From assembly GCA_963825335.1 (NCBI GenBank), contig CAWGSP010000001.1, positions 1,240,001-1,304,000 on the forward strand: 64,000 nt of DNA, in the 5' to 3' direction. The position numbers were made by a program, and so were the translations under genes. This document shows, one piece after another, positions 8,538 to 17,477 of the stretch (position 1 is the stretch's first letter; the number at the start of each line of letters is the position of its first letter). The notes beneath the pieces are model-generated. The model was given only the letters and a program-made list of their open reading frames with translations, had not been told where the DNA came from and did no database searches. This DNA is from Methanobacterium_B sp963825335 (GTDB lineage: Archaea; Methanobacteriota; Methanobacteria; Methanobacteriales; Methanobacteriaceae).

Positions 8538-8996
8538 TTTAAAGCCTTCTTTCTTATGAACGTTATTTATGTCTTTATATTGCCCTAATAAACTTTTTAA
8601 GGTGATCCTATTTGATGGAGATTGTATATAAATTTTCCGGAAATGATTTTTATTGAAAAACTATGAGCAATCTATTGAGATTTTATTTTTAATAGCTTTA
8701 ATTTTTTGTACATTGTTCAGAATTTTAGTCTTAATTAATGGTATAACTGAACACTTATATAAAGTTTTCAATAATCAATGAGCTGTCATGTTAATGCCTG
8801 CGTTGCGACCACACTAGAATTTCAGGCTATTCTAGAATGCTAATCCAAATAAAATAGGTCCAATTATTCATTATCAATATTATTTTGTGCGATAAATTTA
8901 ATAACATTGTTTACAACAGATCTTAATAACATTTCAAATATTTGAATAAAAATTATAATACATTAATCAGGAGTTCAAAATAGAAGGAGACGAAAA
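8538..8996. other. Intergenic region with a less AT-rich inverted-repeat segment
   Basis: This 460-base gap between divergent genes holds the pdxT promoter on the left. Around 8781-8840 the base composition rises in G+C and two nested pairings are visible: GCCTG (8796-8800) with CAGGC (8823-8827), and CTAGAAT (8814-8820) with ATTCTAG (8829-8835). It might be a small structured RNA or operator. I recognise no known family, and the two pairings partly exclude each other. Confidence 0.3.
8571..8583 (-). promoter_or_regulatory. Putative TATA box of the pdxT-glutamate synthase operon
   Basis: The minus strand reads GCAATATAAAGAC, an archaeal TATA-like element about 38 bases upstream of the pdxT start codon. 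A start site about 25 bases downstream would give a short leader. This rests on sequence and spacing only. Confidence 0.35.
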
Positions 8997-9248
8997 ATGG
9001 AACCGAAAATTATCGCATTAATTGTTGTTCTAGTAGTTTTAGCAGCTGGAGGAGGTTATTTAGCAGGCCTTAGTCATGGTGATGGAAATTTAACGATCAA
9101 TGTATCCAATAACAGTACCAACGGTACAAACAGTGAAGCATCGTCAGTAGATCATCAATCATCAACGCCTACTGTAACACCTACACAAAATACTACCAAC
9201 AATACACCATCGAACAAAACTAATGGAACAAATTCTACTAAATCCTAA
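8997..9248 (+). CDS. Small membrane-anchored protein dense in N-glycosylation sequons
   Basis: An 83-residue protein of unknown function. Residues ~4-25 form one hydrophobic helix (IIALIVVLVVLAAGGGYLAG), probably a signal anchor. The remaining ~58 residues are Asn/Thr/Ser-rich and contain ten N-X-S/T sequons (NLT, NVS, NNS, NST, NGT, NTT, NNT, NKT, NGT, NST), so an extracytoplasmic, heavily glycosylated tail is likely. The ATG start has AGAAGGAGA upstream. It stands alone between an operon and mdh. A role at the cell surface is inferred from composition; no catalytic fold is present. Confidence 0.78.
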   Translation: MEPKIIALIVVLVVLAAGGGYLAGLSHGDGNLTINVSNNSTNGTNSEASSVDHQSSTPTVTPTQNTTNNTPSNKTNGTNSTKS

Positions 9249-9324
9249 TTAATTGTGTCAAATAAATTTTTCATTATTTTATTTTTTTTATTCAGAGAAT
9301 ATATAAAAAAAATTAATAGCATGC

Positions 9325-10275
9325 TCATTCTAAATTTACACAACTCAAGATATCTTCAGTAGATTTTTTAACCCCTTCGGCAGCTTTTAAAAATGCTTTT
9401 CTTTCACGTTCAGTCATTATAATAGGAATTATTCGTTCAATTCCTTTTATTCCCAGTTTAACTGGTACTCCTAAACAAACATCTTCAACACCTTCAATTT
9501 CACCGTCAAGGTATGCGCTGACAGTCAAGATCTTCTTTTCATCATTTAAAATTATGGTGGCAATGTTGGATATTGCAAAGGCCGGTCCGTATTCTGTAGC
9601 ACCTTTCTTTTTAATTACGTAGTTTCCTGCATTTTTAACTTTTTCCACGGTCCTGTCCATGTCAAAGTCGTCATATCCCTTGAAATATTTGAGTAGTATT
9701 CCTCCGATGGATGTAGAGCTCATAATAGGGACCATATTATCTCCATGTTCGCCCATTACTCTGGTGTGGATCTCACTGACGTGTATGTTGAAATGCTGTG
9801 ATATCAAATTTTTAAGCCTTAACGAGTCTAAATGGTTTCCAAGACCAAATACTTTATTTTTATCGAATTTGGATGCTTTTAAAGCTACATAGGTCATTAT
9901 ATCAACAGGATTGGTTACCACGAGAATGATCGAATCTGGGGAATATTTAGCAATGGCACGGGAGTACTCTGCCACAATTTTTGCATTAGGTATGGCCACA
10001 TCCATTCGCGACATATCAGAATTTCTGGGCTGTCCTGCACTCAAAACTACTACATCTGAATCTTTCACATCTTCGAAATCACAAGATGCGGTTATCTTCA
10101 CATTGACATCTTTAGCTGCCAAAGCATCGTACATATCGAGAGCTTCGCCCTCTACCTTGTCAATACTTTCTTTACGTGATATCAGTACCAAATCTTTCAC
10201 ACAATTTTCTTCTGCCAAAGAAAATGCTGCTGCCCTTCCAACTCTTCCTGATGCGCCGATTACACTAACTTTCAA
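9325..10275 (-). CDS. mdh: L-malate dehydrogenase
   Basis: NAD(P)-dependent malate dehydrogenase of the LDH/MDH family, 316 residues, interconverting oxaloacetate and malate in the reductive branch that leads to fumarate and succinate. The Rossmann motif GASGRVGRAA is at the N-terminus. Arg84 in SAGQPRNSDMSR points to malate rather than lactate specificity; Arg90, Arg153 and the catalytic His177 in MGEHGDN are present. The start is a TTG with a GGGGGG Shine-Dalgarno site 6 bases away. Gly-Ala-Ser-Gly in place of Gly-Ala-Gly is compatible with NADP use, but this cannot be settled here. The HEAT-repeat gene lies upstream on the same strand. Confidence 0.92.
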   Translation of the reverse strand: MKVSVIGASGRVGRAAAFSLAEENCVKDLVLISRKESIDKVEGEALDMYDALAAKDVNVKITASCDFEDVKDSDVVVLSAGQPRNSDMSRMDVAIPNAKIVAEYSRAIAKYSPDSIILVVTNPVDIMTYVALKASKFDKNKVFGLGNHLDSLRLKNLISQHFNIHVSEIHTRVMGEHGDNMVPIMSSTSIGGILLKYFKGYDDFDMDRTVEKVKNAGNYVIKKKGATEYGPAFAISNIATIILNDEKKILTVSAYLDGEIEGVEDVCLGVPVKLGIKGIERIIPIIMTERERKAFLKAAEGVKKSTEDILSCVNLE

Positions 10276-10445
10276 TTAATTCCCCCCTTCTTACTAATTT
10301 GTTAAAATATTTTTGTAGTTGAATATTATTAATAAAGTGAGCCGGTAATAATTCAATATACTACTATTTTGTATGTTAGTATTGTTATTACGGTTCATTT
10401 GTAGCTTTTAACAGGTTTTTTGATCGATCCAAAAAAATATGAATA

Positions 10446-11003
10446 TTAGAATTTTTTCAAAAATCTCTCAGCAACTCTTTTAACATAACTACTCTCGTCA
10501 TTTAATGCATTTTCAAGGGCGGGTTTGCCTCTTTCATCACCAATGTTACCCAAAGCCCATGCTGCCCCACCTCTAACAAAACCGCTTTCATCGTTCATGC
10601 TGTCGATAAGAGGCAATACTGCTTTTTTATTAGCTATTTTTCCTAAAGCCCATGCTGCCCCACCTCTGACTCTCCAATTATCATCTTTTAGCGTTTCAAT
10701 TAGAGGATCTACGGCAGGATTACCCATGTTCCCAAGGGCTGTTGATGCTTCTCTTCTTACCCATTTATTAGGATCTCTGAGTGAATTAATAAGAGTTTCC
10801 ACTGCCCTAGGATCTGCTATAATTCCCAGTACACGGATTGCTCCCTTTCGAATATTTTTATCTTCATTACCTGCAGCAACTATGAGAAGTTCTACAGCTG
10901 GTTCACCAACTTCTTCAAGAAGACCAACAGCCTGTGTTTGAACAAGTTCATCATCATCTTTCAGGGTTTCAATAAGTCTCTGAATATTTGCTTCACGTTC
11001 CAT
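10446..11003 (-). CDS. HEAT-repeat protein (PBS lyase-like)
   Basis: A 185-residue protein built of about five to six HEAT-like helical repeats of ~31 residues. The repeated core is visible: EEVGEPAVELLI, DPRAVETLINSL, NPAVDPLIETLKDD, NKKAVLPLIDSMND, with AAWALGKIAN and AAWALGNIGD between them. Such proteins are protein-binding scaffolds; no enzymatic residues are seen. The length and repeat pattern match a conserved Methanobacteriales protein, of which the Methanothermobacter homologue MTH187 has a solved HEAT structure. ATG start with GGGTGAT upstream. The partner protein is unknown. Confidence 0.9.
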   Translation of the reverse strand: MEREANIQRLIETLKDDDELVQTQAVGLLEEVGEPAVELLIVAAGNEDKNIRKGAIRVLGIIADPRAVETLINSLRDPNKWVRREASTALGNMGNPAVDPLIETLKDDNWRVRGGAAWALGKIANKKAVLPLIDSMNDESGFVRGGAAWALGNIGDERGKPALENALNDESSYVKRVAERFLKKF

Positions 11004-11879
11004 TTTTAATCACCCAATTCATGAGTTACATTAGTTTAGATGCTTTAACAATTTTTTTAATCATATTTCAAAATAACCTTTCGTACGTGTTAATAATACT
11101 AACATTTGCACACATAATTATTCCACTTGCTGTATGTACGAAATAAAATTTGTGAGCAAAAAAATTTGTATCCCAATTATTAGAAAATTAAACTTTGATA
11201 ATTTTTCTGAATAATTTTCGTAAATCTGCTCACAGCAGTATTTATAATATTGCATCTCACAGAATAAGTATATTACTTCTAAAGGTGAAATCTTCGAAGA
11301 ACTTAAATGATCCTACAATGAAGACGAATGTGTCGTAGTGCTAAAAGAAAATCAACAGATGCAATATGGCTTTAAACAACATTTGGGATAATGATCTAAC
11401 AAAAAAAAATTCTATTATACCCAAAGAACTTGAGGATTAATATGCATCTACAGGTTTAGAATTTTATATGTATTCGATGTTACTGTTTGTTTTGAAGTCT
11501 TTTCGAAGCTGTTGCGTTAATCTTCTTATTATTAAAATTTAAGTTGCGCATGTTGTCTTGATTGTTAAGGGTGACCTAATACTTTTGTTGTATTCAGATT
11601 TTCCATCGGACACAATTTTCAACCGATCTATTGAGATATTTAAATCATTAATTTGCATTGAATTTGATTGTAAGAGGTCATACAAGATTCATTCGTGGAT
11701 TATTACCTGTTGGTTGTGTAAACATTGCATGTTTTAGTTTAAATGTATCGAGCAAGGGTTTTTAAGATACTCCAAAAATAAATTCGGCTTAAAAACTAAA
11801 TTATATCATATTCATAATATTATATTAACAAAAATAACATAGTCATATCAATCTCATTAAAACCGAAGGTGGAACACTT
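11004..11879. other. Long intergenic region
   Basis: About 875 bases between divergent genes, AT-rich, with the upstream regions of the HEAT gene and aksF at the ends. The only coding-like signal is a short broken reading frame at 11248-11391, entered separately. No RNA gene, repeat array or attachment site was recognised. Confidence 0.4.
11248..11391 (+). pseudogene. Possible decayed small gene
   Basis: In one frame the DNA reads as a polar, protein-like peptide interrupted by a single TGA (11308-11310): ...SKGEIFEELK, stop, SYNEDECVVVLKENQQMQYG, ending at TAA 11389-11391. Composition (Glu, Lys, Asn, Cys) differs from the surrounding AT-driven frames. No start codon or ribosome-binding site is evident, so this is at best a remnant. 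The family is not recognised. Confidence 0.2.
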
Positions 11880-12881
11880 ATGTATAAAATAACTTTAATT
11901 CCTGGGGATGGTATTGGACCAGAAGTAATGAGCGCCCTATTACATGTTCTTGAAGCTGTAGATCTAGAATTTGATTATACTGAAGCCTATGCAGGCCATG
12001 AATGTTTTAAAAGTACAGGGACAACAATTCCCGATGAAAGTATACGGGTGGCAAGAAATGGTGATGCTACACTTTTTGGGGCGGTGACAACAGTACCCGG
12101 GCAAAAAAGTGCTATAATAACCTTAAGAAAAGCTCTAGATCTCTATGCCAATTTAAGACCTGTAAAATCATATATTGGTTCTCAGGGTCTCTTAAACGAT
12201 GTTGATTTAGTGATTGTGAGGGAGAATACAGAAGGGCTATATTCTGGAATTGAAGAGTACACACTAGAGGGTGCAACTGCCTTGAGGGTGGTAACAAAAA
12301 AAGCATCACAAAGGATATGTAGGTTTGCATTCGAACACGCATTAAAAAATGATCGGGGCAAAGTAACAGCTGTACATAAGGCCAATGTTTTAAAAAAAAC
12401 CGACGGCATTTTTAAAGAAGCATTTTATAACCTTGCAGAAGATTACCCATCAATTATTTCTGATGATAAATACGTTGATGCAGCAGCAATGTTCCTCATA
12501 ACCCGAACCAGTGATTTTGACGTCATTGTTACAACCAATCTTTATGGTGACATCCTCTCCGATGAAGGGGCAGGACTTGTGGGGGGTCTGGGAATGGTAC
12601 CTTCAGCTAATATTGGGGATAAAAACGCATTATTTGAACCAGTTCATGGTTCAGGTCCAGATATAGCTGGTTTAGAAATGTCAAACCCGTCAGCTATGAT
12701 ATTATCTGCTGTTATGATGCTGAATTATCTTGAAGAAACTCATGAAGCTCAAAAACTTGAACATGCTCTTATCGATGTCTTAAAGGAAGGTAAGGTTCTC
12801 ACACCTGATATTGGAGGATCATCTAAAACAATGGAAATGGCAGCTGAGATCAAATATAAACTTCAGAACATGGATTTATAA
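11880..12881 (+). CDS. aksF: Homoisocitrate dehydrogenase (isocitrate/isopropylmalate dehydrogenase family)
   Basis: NAD-dependent beta-decarboxylating dehydrogenase of 333 residues. It opens with the family motif LIPGDGIGPEV; the Asp residues of TTNLYGDILSDEGAGL bind Mg2+, and ALFEPVHGSGPDIAG is the nucleotide-side signature. Among methanogen paralogues the loop AIITLRKALDLYANLRP resembles AksF (homoisocitrate chain extension toward 2-oxosuberate for coenzyme B) more than LeuB. LeuB remains possible without an alignment. The ATG start is preceded by GAAGGTGGA. It stands alone on the plus strand; a 6-bp hairpin lies about 105 bases downstream. Confidence 0.85.
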   Translation: MYKITLIPGDGIGPEVMSALLHVLEAVDLEFDYTEAYAGHECFKSTGTTIPDESIRVARNGDATLFGAVTTVPGQKSAIITLRKALDLYANLRPVKSYIGSQGLLNDVDLVIVRENTEGLYSGIEEYTLEGATALRVVTKKASQRICRFAFEHALKNDRGKVTAVHKANVLKKTDGIFKEAFYNLAEDYPSIISDDKYVDAAAMFLITRTSDFDVIVTTNLYGDILSDEGAGLVGGLGMVPSANIGDKNALFEPVHGSGPDIAGLEMSNPSAMILSAVMMLNYLEETHEAQKLEHALIDVLKEGKVLTPDIGGSSKTMEMAAEIKYKLQNMDL

Positions 12882-12986
12882 TAAATTAAAACTTTTAAAA
12901 GAATATATTATTATGAGATTGGAGTTTTTATAGTAACTTTTATAAGGATTTCGATTCATAAACTAATTCATAGTATAGATTGATAT

Positions 12987-13002
12987 GACAGCTTAGGCTG
13001 TC
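12987..13002 (+). terminator. Perfect 6-bp hairpin upstream of fbp
   Basis: GACAGC and GCTGTC flank a TTAG loop, in otherwise AT-rich DNA between aksF and fbp. It could be the aksF terminator or a structured element of the fbp upstream region. It is 105 bases after the aksF stop and about 110 bases before the fbp start. Confidence 0.3.
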
Positions 13003-13113
13003 TTTAGGTCAAGTTTTGAAATTGTTCGGTCACTTCAATCGAACTTTAATCACCTTTGATTGCCTATATTGCTGTTTTAAATGTTATATTATATTTTTTG
13101 GAGGTATACATAG

Positions 13114-14211
13114 ATGAAAAGTACTATTAGTGTAATAAAAGCGGATGTCGGCAGTATTGCAGGACATGCAAAGACCCACAGTGCGTTGCTTAATAAATGT
13201 GATGAAATACTTGCTAATGCAAAAGGAGAAGAACTTCTGGTGGATTATCATATTACCAGTTGTGGTGATGACATAGACCTTATAATGACCCACAGACATG
13301 GTGAAGAAAATGAGGAAATTCATGAACTAGCATGGAACGCATTTTTTGAAGCCACAAAAGTTGCAAAAAGTCTAAAACTTTATGGAGCAGGTCAGGATCT
13401 TCTTTCAGATACATTTTCAGGTAATATTAAAGGTATGGGTCCAGGATGTGCAGAAATGGAGTTCAAAGAACGCCCATCAGATCCTGTTATCATATTCTGC
13501 TGCGACAAAACAGAACCTGGCGCATTTAACATGCCAATATTTAAAATGTTTGCAGACCCATTTAATACAGCAGGACTAGTCATAGACCCTTCACTTCATG
13601 GTGGATACGATTTTGAAATATTTGACGTTATCGAGCACAAAAAAGTAACATTGTCGTGTCCAGATGAAATGTACGATGCCCTAGCATTGTTAGGTTCAAC
13701 TGGTAGGTATGTTATCAAACACGTTACAAGAAGGAGTGACAATGAAATAGCTGCTTCAATAAGTACCGAAAGGCTTAACCTCATGGCTGGTCAGTACATT
13801 GGAAAGGATGACCCAGTTGCAATAGTAAAATCACAATCTGGATTCCCTGCAGCAGGAGAAGTTGTAGAACCTTTTGCATTCCCACACCTCGTGAGCGGAT
13901 GGATGAGGGGTTCACATAACGGACCACTAATGCCTGTTGCTCAGAGAAATGCTAATCCTGTTAGATTTGATGGACCACCACGGGTAATTGCTCTCGGATT
14001 CCAAATAAACAACACAGAACTTGTTGGACCATTAGATATGTTCGATGACCCAGCATTTGACAGAACAAGAAATCTTGCCTCAGAAATAGCTGAATATATG
14101 AGGAGACATGGACCATTCGAACCTCACAGGTTACCAGCAGATGAAATGGAATACACTAGTCTGCCTGGAGTTCTAAAAACTCTTGAAAATAGAATGCAAG
14201 ACATGGAATAG
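13114..14211 (+). CDS. fbp: Bifunctional fructose-1,6-bisphosphate aldolase/phosphatase
   Basis: Archaeal type V FBPase, 365 residues, which condenses triose phosphates and dephosphorylates the product to fructose 6-phosphate in gluconeogenesis. Metal ligands Asp11, His18, Asp52 and Asp53 are visible (KADVGSIAGHAK and CGDDIDLI), as are the Schiff-base lysine and its neighbours, Tyr228, Lys231 and Asp232, in AGQYIGKDD. The glycine-rich GSHNGPLMPV segment is also present. The start is ATG with GGAGGTATACATAG upstream. Monocistronic; a strong hairpin includes its stop codon. Confidence 0.97.
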   Translation: MKSTISVIKADVGSIAGHAKTHSALLNKCDEILANAKGEELLVDYHITSCGDDIDLIMTHRHGEENEEIHELAWNAFFEATKVAKSLKLYGAGQDLLSDTFSGNIKGMGPGCAEMEFKERPSDPVIIFCCDKTEPGAFNMPIFKMFADPFNTAGLVIDPSLHGGYDFEIFDVIEHKKVTLSCPDEMYDALALLGSTGRYVIKHVTRRSDNEIAASISTERLNLMAGQYIGKDDPVAIVKSQSGFPAAGEVVEPFAFPHLVSGWMRGSHNGPLMPVAQRNANPVRFDGPPRVIALGFQINNTELVGPLDMFDDPAFDRTRNLASEIAEYMRRHGPFEPHRLPADEMEYTSLPGVLKTLENRMQDME

Positions 14212-14230
14212 GTTTGAATCAAAACCTATT
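14207..14230 (+). terminator. Stop-codon-embracing hairpin of fbp
   Basis: AATAGGTTT (14207-14215) pairs perfectly with AAACCTATT (14222-14230) over 9 bp around a 6-base loop, and the fbp TAG stop (14209-14211) lies in the 5' arm. The following CTTAATATTTTT supplies a T-rich tail. Probable transcription terminator. Confidence 0.6.
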
Positions 14231-14320
14231 CTTAATATTTTTAGGAAAAACAAAAAAAATTGATCATGAATTATTCTCTTTTTTTAGTCTGTTATTCATC
14301 GTGGATCATATTAAACTCTG

Positions 14321-14983
14321 TTATTTTCTAATATTTTTACATATGAAGCATGGAATGTCGATGATCTTATCTGTTTTATCCATGACAACACTGTCACTGG
14401 TTGCTGTTATCCCATTAGATTCATTTGATAATTTTACCAAGTCGTAATCAACAGTTCTGGAAGTCACTGCCTTCCCCCTTACATGTTCTATTTTGATTAT
14501 TTCATTGGTTAGTTTAGAAAGTTCACCGCTTTTACTGACCTGTTTATCGTAGATGAAATTAATATATGATGGGTTATAGGCCTTTAAAATTGAAATTATA
14601 TGTTTTAGGGAGTGTTCAGTAGATCTGTTGATCTTGTATTTTCCAAAAACAGCATTAATATCCCTTAGAACACCGTCATCACACAGCACAACAGGATCAA
14701 AATCATTGTTGCATATGCTCTCAACGGTTATTAAAACGTTGTATGCATCTATAAAAACTAATTCATCCTCAATATTTCGAATATCAATGAGTTTAACACG
14801 CCTTTTAAGGGATTTTTCATCGGAAAACACCTTTCGCATGAGATAATTTCTGCCCCTTTTATCAATTACATATTTATTCGCAACAAAATCAAGGGCACCC
14901 TTTTTTCTGTAACCCCTGTTCAAAAGGAATTTCAGGTCGTAAGCTGCTTCTTTCAGACCTTCTTTGAATTGGTTTGAAGACAT
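14321..14983 (-). CDS. DUF434-type conserved protein
   Basis: A 220-residue archaeal protein of the DUF434 type, function unknown. The N-terminal ~60 residues are basic and helical (KEAAYDLKFLLNRGYRKKGA, then FVANKYVI). The following part has alternating strands with acidic positions: LVFIDAYNVLITVESI, DPVVLCDDGVLRDI, INFIYDKQVSKSG, and TVDYDLVKLSNE with TATSDSVVMDK. FIDAYNVLIT plus the later Asp residues resemble a PIN/NYN-like nuclease core, but this is an inference. No clear Shine-Dalgarno sequence precedes the ATG, so the transcript may be leaderless. Confidence 0.8.
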   Translation of the reverse strand: MSSNQFKEGLKEAAYDLKFLLNRGYRKKGALDFVANKYVIDKRGRNYLMRKVFSDEKSLKRRVKLIDIRNIEDELVFIDAYNVLITVESICNNDFDPVVLCDDGVLRDINAVFGKYKINRSTEHSLKHIISILKAYNPSYINFIYDKQVSKSGELSKLTNEIIKIEHVRGKAVTSRTVDYDLVKLSNESNGITATSDSVVMDKTDKIIDIPCFICKNIRK

Positions 14984-15030
14984 GATGGTATTTCTGAATA
15001 CTTTAAAATAAATAACTCTTAAAAAAAAAT

Positions 15031-15687
15031 TTAACCCTTTCTTTTGGCTACAATAATAGGTACCCTGTCAGATGCATTTTCTGCTCTGTCAGCTATATTT
15101 CCAAGTCTTAAAACAGTACTTTTCAGCTCAATTTGAGTCAAAATATCAATTTCACCATTTTTATAGCTGATGTACAAGTTTTTCAATATTCTTCTCTCAA
15201 TCTTATCTACATTGTCTTCAAATTTCTCTACTTCGTGGGCCTTTGATAATGATTGGCCAAGATCTACATCTAATAGTTCTATACACTCTTTAAGGGTAGA
15301 AACTGTTGTATAGATAGATTCTATGAGGTCTTTAAAGTCATCGATGTAGGTTTTGGGTAATTCCACCCTGCTCAAACATATTCCAAATGCTGTTTCCTGG
15401 ATGATGTCAGCGACAGAATCAACTGCTTCTGCTAAAACTATCCTGTCTTCACGGTCAAAAGGTAAAAATGCGCCATCAAAAAATTCAATTTCCATTTTTC
15501 TCCGAATTTCGTCGGCGTTATGTTCAAGTCGAGATATCTCATTCACAGTTTTGTTCACAGACTTGAAATCGTTTTGATAAAAATATTCCATGAGTTCTTT
15601 GAGCTTGTCCAAACAGCTATAAACCATTTCTACATGGTCTTTGGAATATTCTTCAACTTTAGACTCTCGTTTAAATAGATTTCTCAT
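15031..15687 (-). CDS. PhoU-like protein, DUF47/TIGR00153 type
   Basis: A 218-residue all-helical protein related to PhoU (DUF47). The repeated helical pattern with acidic/basic heptads is visible, including FDGAFLPFDREDRIVLAEAV and KFEDNVDKIERRI, which carry the carboxylates that hold metal clusters in this fold. DUF47 proteins usually sit beside Pit-type phosphate transporters; no such gene is adjacent here, so its transporter partner must lie elsewhere. ATG start with AGGGATAAA upstream. An oligo-T stretch directly follows the stop codon on the minus strand. Confidence 0.85.
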   Translation of the reverse strand: MRNLFKRESKVEEYSKDHVEMVYSCLDKLKELMEYFYQNDFKSVNKTVNEISRLEHNADEIRRKMEIEFFDGAFLPFDREDRIVLAEAVDSVADIIQETAFGICLSRVELPKTYIDDFKDLIESIYTTVSTLKECIELLDVDLGQSLSKAHEVEKFEDNVDKIERRILKNLYISYKNGEIDILTQIELKSTVLRLGNIADRAENASDRVPIIVAKRKG

Positions 15688-15746
15688 TTTATCCCTAGTT
15701 TCACATTTAAGAATCTCATCTGACTTTTATTCAAACCCGAATAGGA

Positions 15747-15980
15747 TCATATAAGTTCATGTAAAAGCCGTACAGCATCAAGAAGTCCATGTGCATATGT
15801 TATGCACCCAAATGAAGTTATGTAATCTTCTTTTTTAAGGTAATATTCTGTATCTTCCCGGTAGTTAATTGCCATTTTTACTATTTTATCTTCTTTATCA
15901 TCAATTTTTATTGATTCTATTTCTTTTATATTTTTTGTAAATAAATCGATATCCTTCTCAATTCTTTCACTTGTATCCAT
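15747..15980 (-). CDS. DUF357 family small protein
   Basis: A 77-residue archaeal protein of the DUF357 type, function unknown. It is helical: SERIEKDIDLFTKNIKEIES, then MAINYREDTEYYLKKEDYIT, then SFGCITYAHGLLDAVRLL. The last segment is the characteristic family end. The ATG at 15980 fits a GAGG site 8 bases upstream better than the ATG at 16016. It lies between AIP synthase and the PhoU-like gene on the same strand. It may be a stand-alone adaptor or a component of an RNA-associated complex, but nothing in the sequence proves it. Confidence 0.8.
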   Translation of the reverse strand: MDTSERIEKDIDLFTKNIKEIESIKIDDKEDKIVKMAINYREDTEYYLKKEDYITSFGCITYAHGLLDAVRLLHELI

Positions 15981-16196
15981 GTTATCATCCTCTAATTCTA
16001 ATAAGGTAAGGTTCAAATCGAAGATATATTAAATATGATCATAGAATTTTAAACTGTTTGATGAATCTATTCCCATCGGATCAACCTATGATATTAAAAA
16101 TAATAAAAATTTAATAAAGATTTTTTCAAGTTATTCCTATTTGAGTTTAAAACAATTTTTTACATAAAAATTATTTTTTCACAAAATTTTGAAATG

Positions 16197-16784
16197 TTAA
16201 CGTCCTTCGAGGGCTTTCCATGTATGATAGACTCTCTGGAATATTGTAATATATCCAAGGATCATTATGAGGATAACAGCTATGCCTAGGGGATTCATGT
16301 TCAGTATGTGTATACCCGTGAAATAACTCAAAAATGCGCCGGCCATTATTATGACGAGACGTTCTGCGCGCTCAGCAATTCCAACGTTACATTCGATTCC
16401 CTCGGATTCTGCTCTGGCTCTGACATAACTAACTGTGAGGGATGCGTGTAATGCAAGGATACCGTAGATCCAGTTTACATATCCTCCGTAGATTATCCCG
16501 ATCAATATAAATGCATCTGCAAATCTGTCAGATGTGGAATCTAATACTCCACCAAATTTTGTTGTCTGATAGTTGTTCCTTGCAACAGCACCGTCTAACA
16601 TGTCCACAAAGCCACTAACTGCAATTAATAATCCTCCTATTAATAAATTATGAGTTGCAAACATGTATGCAGATAAAAAACTTACAAGGAGGCCTAATAT
16701 AGTTAGAATGTTTGGGTTTATTCGTATCCTCTTTGCAATAGGATCAAGAAACATTTTAACTTGGGGTCTGAGTCTGTTCAGCAT
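16197..16784 (-). CDS. Archaetidylinositol phosphate synthase (CDP-alcohol phosphotransferase)
   Basis: Integral membrane CDP-alcohol phosphotransferase of about 195 residues. The family signature is complete: Asp61, Asp64, Gly65, Ala68 and Arg69 in DMLDGAVAR, then FGGVLDSTSDR with Asp82 and Asp86. Six hydrophobic helices are visible. The N-terminus MLNRLRPQVKMFLDPIA is that of archaeal enzymes joining CDP-archaeol with inositol 1-phosphate. I choose the ATG at 16784 over the TTG at 16805, which would have no ribosome site. It diverges from tsaC with only 66 bases between start codons, so their promoters overlap. Confidence 0.88.
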   Translation of the reverse strand: MLNRLRPQVKMFLDPIAKRIRINPNILTILGLLVSFLSAYMFATHNLLIGGLLIAVSGFVDMLDGAVARNNYQTTKFGGVLDSTSDRFADAFILIGIIYGGYVNWIYGILALHASLTVSYVRARAESEGIECNVGIAERAERLVIIMAGAFLSYFTGIHILNMNPLGIAVILIMILGYITIFQRVYHTWKALEGR

Positions 16785-16850
16785 AAAACTAATATGGACC
16801 TTCAAGGGATATATACTTTGAAATTGAATAGATTTCTATGGAAGAAAATC

Positions 16851-17468
16851 ATGAAAATAATAAAAATTAACAGCAACGATCCAGATCCAGAAAAAATCCG
16901 TGTGGTAAAAGATTTCCTAAAAAAAGGCAGTATTGTTGTTTACCCAACCGACACTGTTTATGGGATTGCTGCCAATATATTTGATGAAAATGCCATTTTA
17001 AAGATTTTTTCAGCCAAAAAACGTTCTAAAAATAAACCATTGTCAATATGCCTGTCTAATATTGACGATCTAAAAACAGTAGCTGAATTTGACGATAAAA
17101 CCGAAAAAATCCTTCAAAAACTTTTACCAGGACCTTTCACGGTTATTTTAAAGAAGAATGATAAAATTTCTCCTATTTTAACCGCAGGAAGTGATAAAAT
17201 AGGGATCAGAATTCCTGACAACCAGTTATCTCTGGATTTAACATCAGATTTTCCAATTACTAGTACTAGTGCTAATATTTCGGGGTTAGATGTACCGGAA
17301 TCTCCAAATGATATAATAAAACAGTTAGGATCTTCTGTTGATTTATTGCTTGATGCTGGTATATGCAAACATTGCAACCATTCGACTGTTGTTGATATGA
17401 CAGGTGAAAATCCGAAAATTTTAAGGAAAGGAGCTGGTTATGAAATTATTTCAAAGATCATTTGGTGA
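16851..17468 (+). CDS. Threonylcarbamoyl-AMP synthase (TsaC/YrdC, short form)
   Basis: YrdC-domain enzyme of about 206 residues that makes L-threonylcarbamoyl-AMP from Thr, bicarbonate and ATP for the tRNA t6A37 modification. Family motifs: GSIVVYPTDTVYGIAAN, SAKKRSKNKPLSIC, LPGPFTVILKK, GIRIPDN and PITSTSANISG, with STVVDMTG at the end. The C-terminal Sua5 domain is absent, so it is the short TsaC type. The ATG at 16851 starts MKIIKINSND and removes a 30-residue upstream extension that overlaps the divergent gene. Its stop codon lies inside a terminator-like hairpin. Confidence 0.9.
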   Translation: MKIIKINSNDPDPEKIRVVKDFLKKGSIVVYPTDTVYGIAANIFDENAILKIFSAKKRSKNKPLSICLSNIDDLKTVAEFDDKTEKILQKLLPGPFTVILKKNDKISPILTAGSDKIGIRIPDNQLSLDLTSDFPITSTSANISGLDVPESPNDIIKQLGSSVDLLLDAGICKHCNHSTVVDMTGENPKILRKGAGYEIISKIIW

Positions 17469-17477
17469 TCTTTTTTT
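17453..17477 (+). terminator. Stop-codon-embracing hairpin of tsaC with T-tail
   Basis: AAAGATCA (17453-17460) pairs with TGATCTTT (17466-17473), 8 bp around a TTTGG loop, and is followed by more T. The TGA stop (17466-17468) is in the 3' arm. It has the form of a classical intrinsic terminator. Confidence 0.65.
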
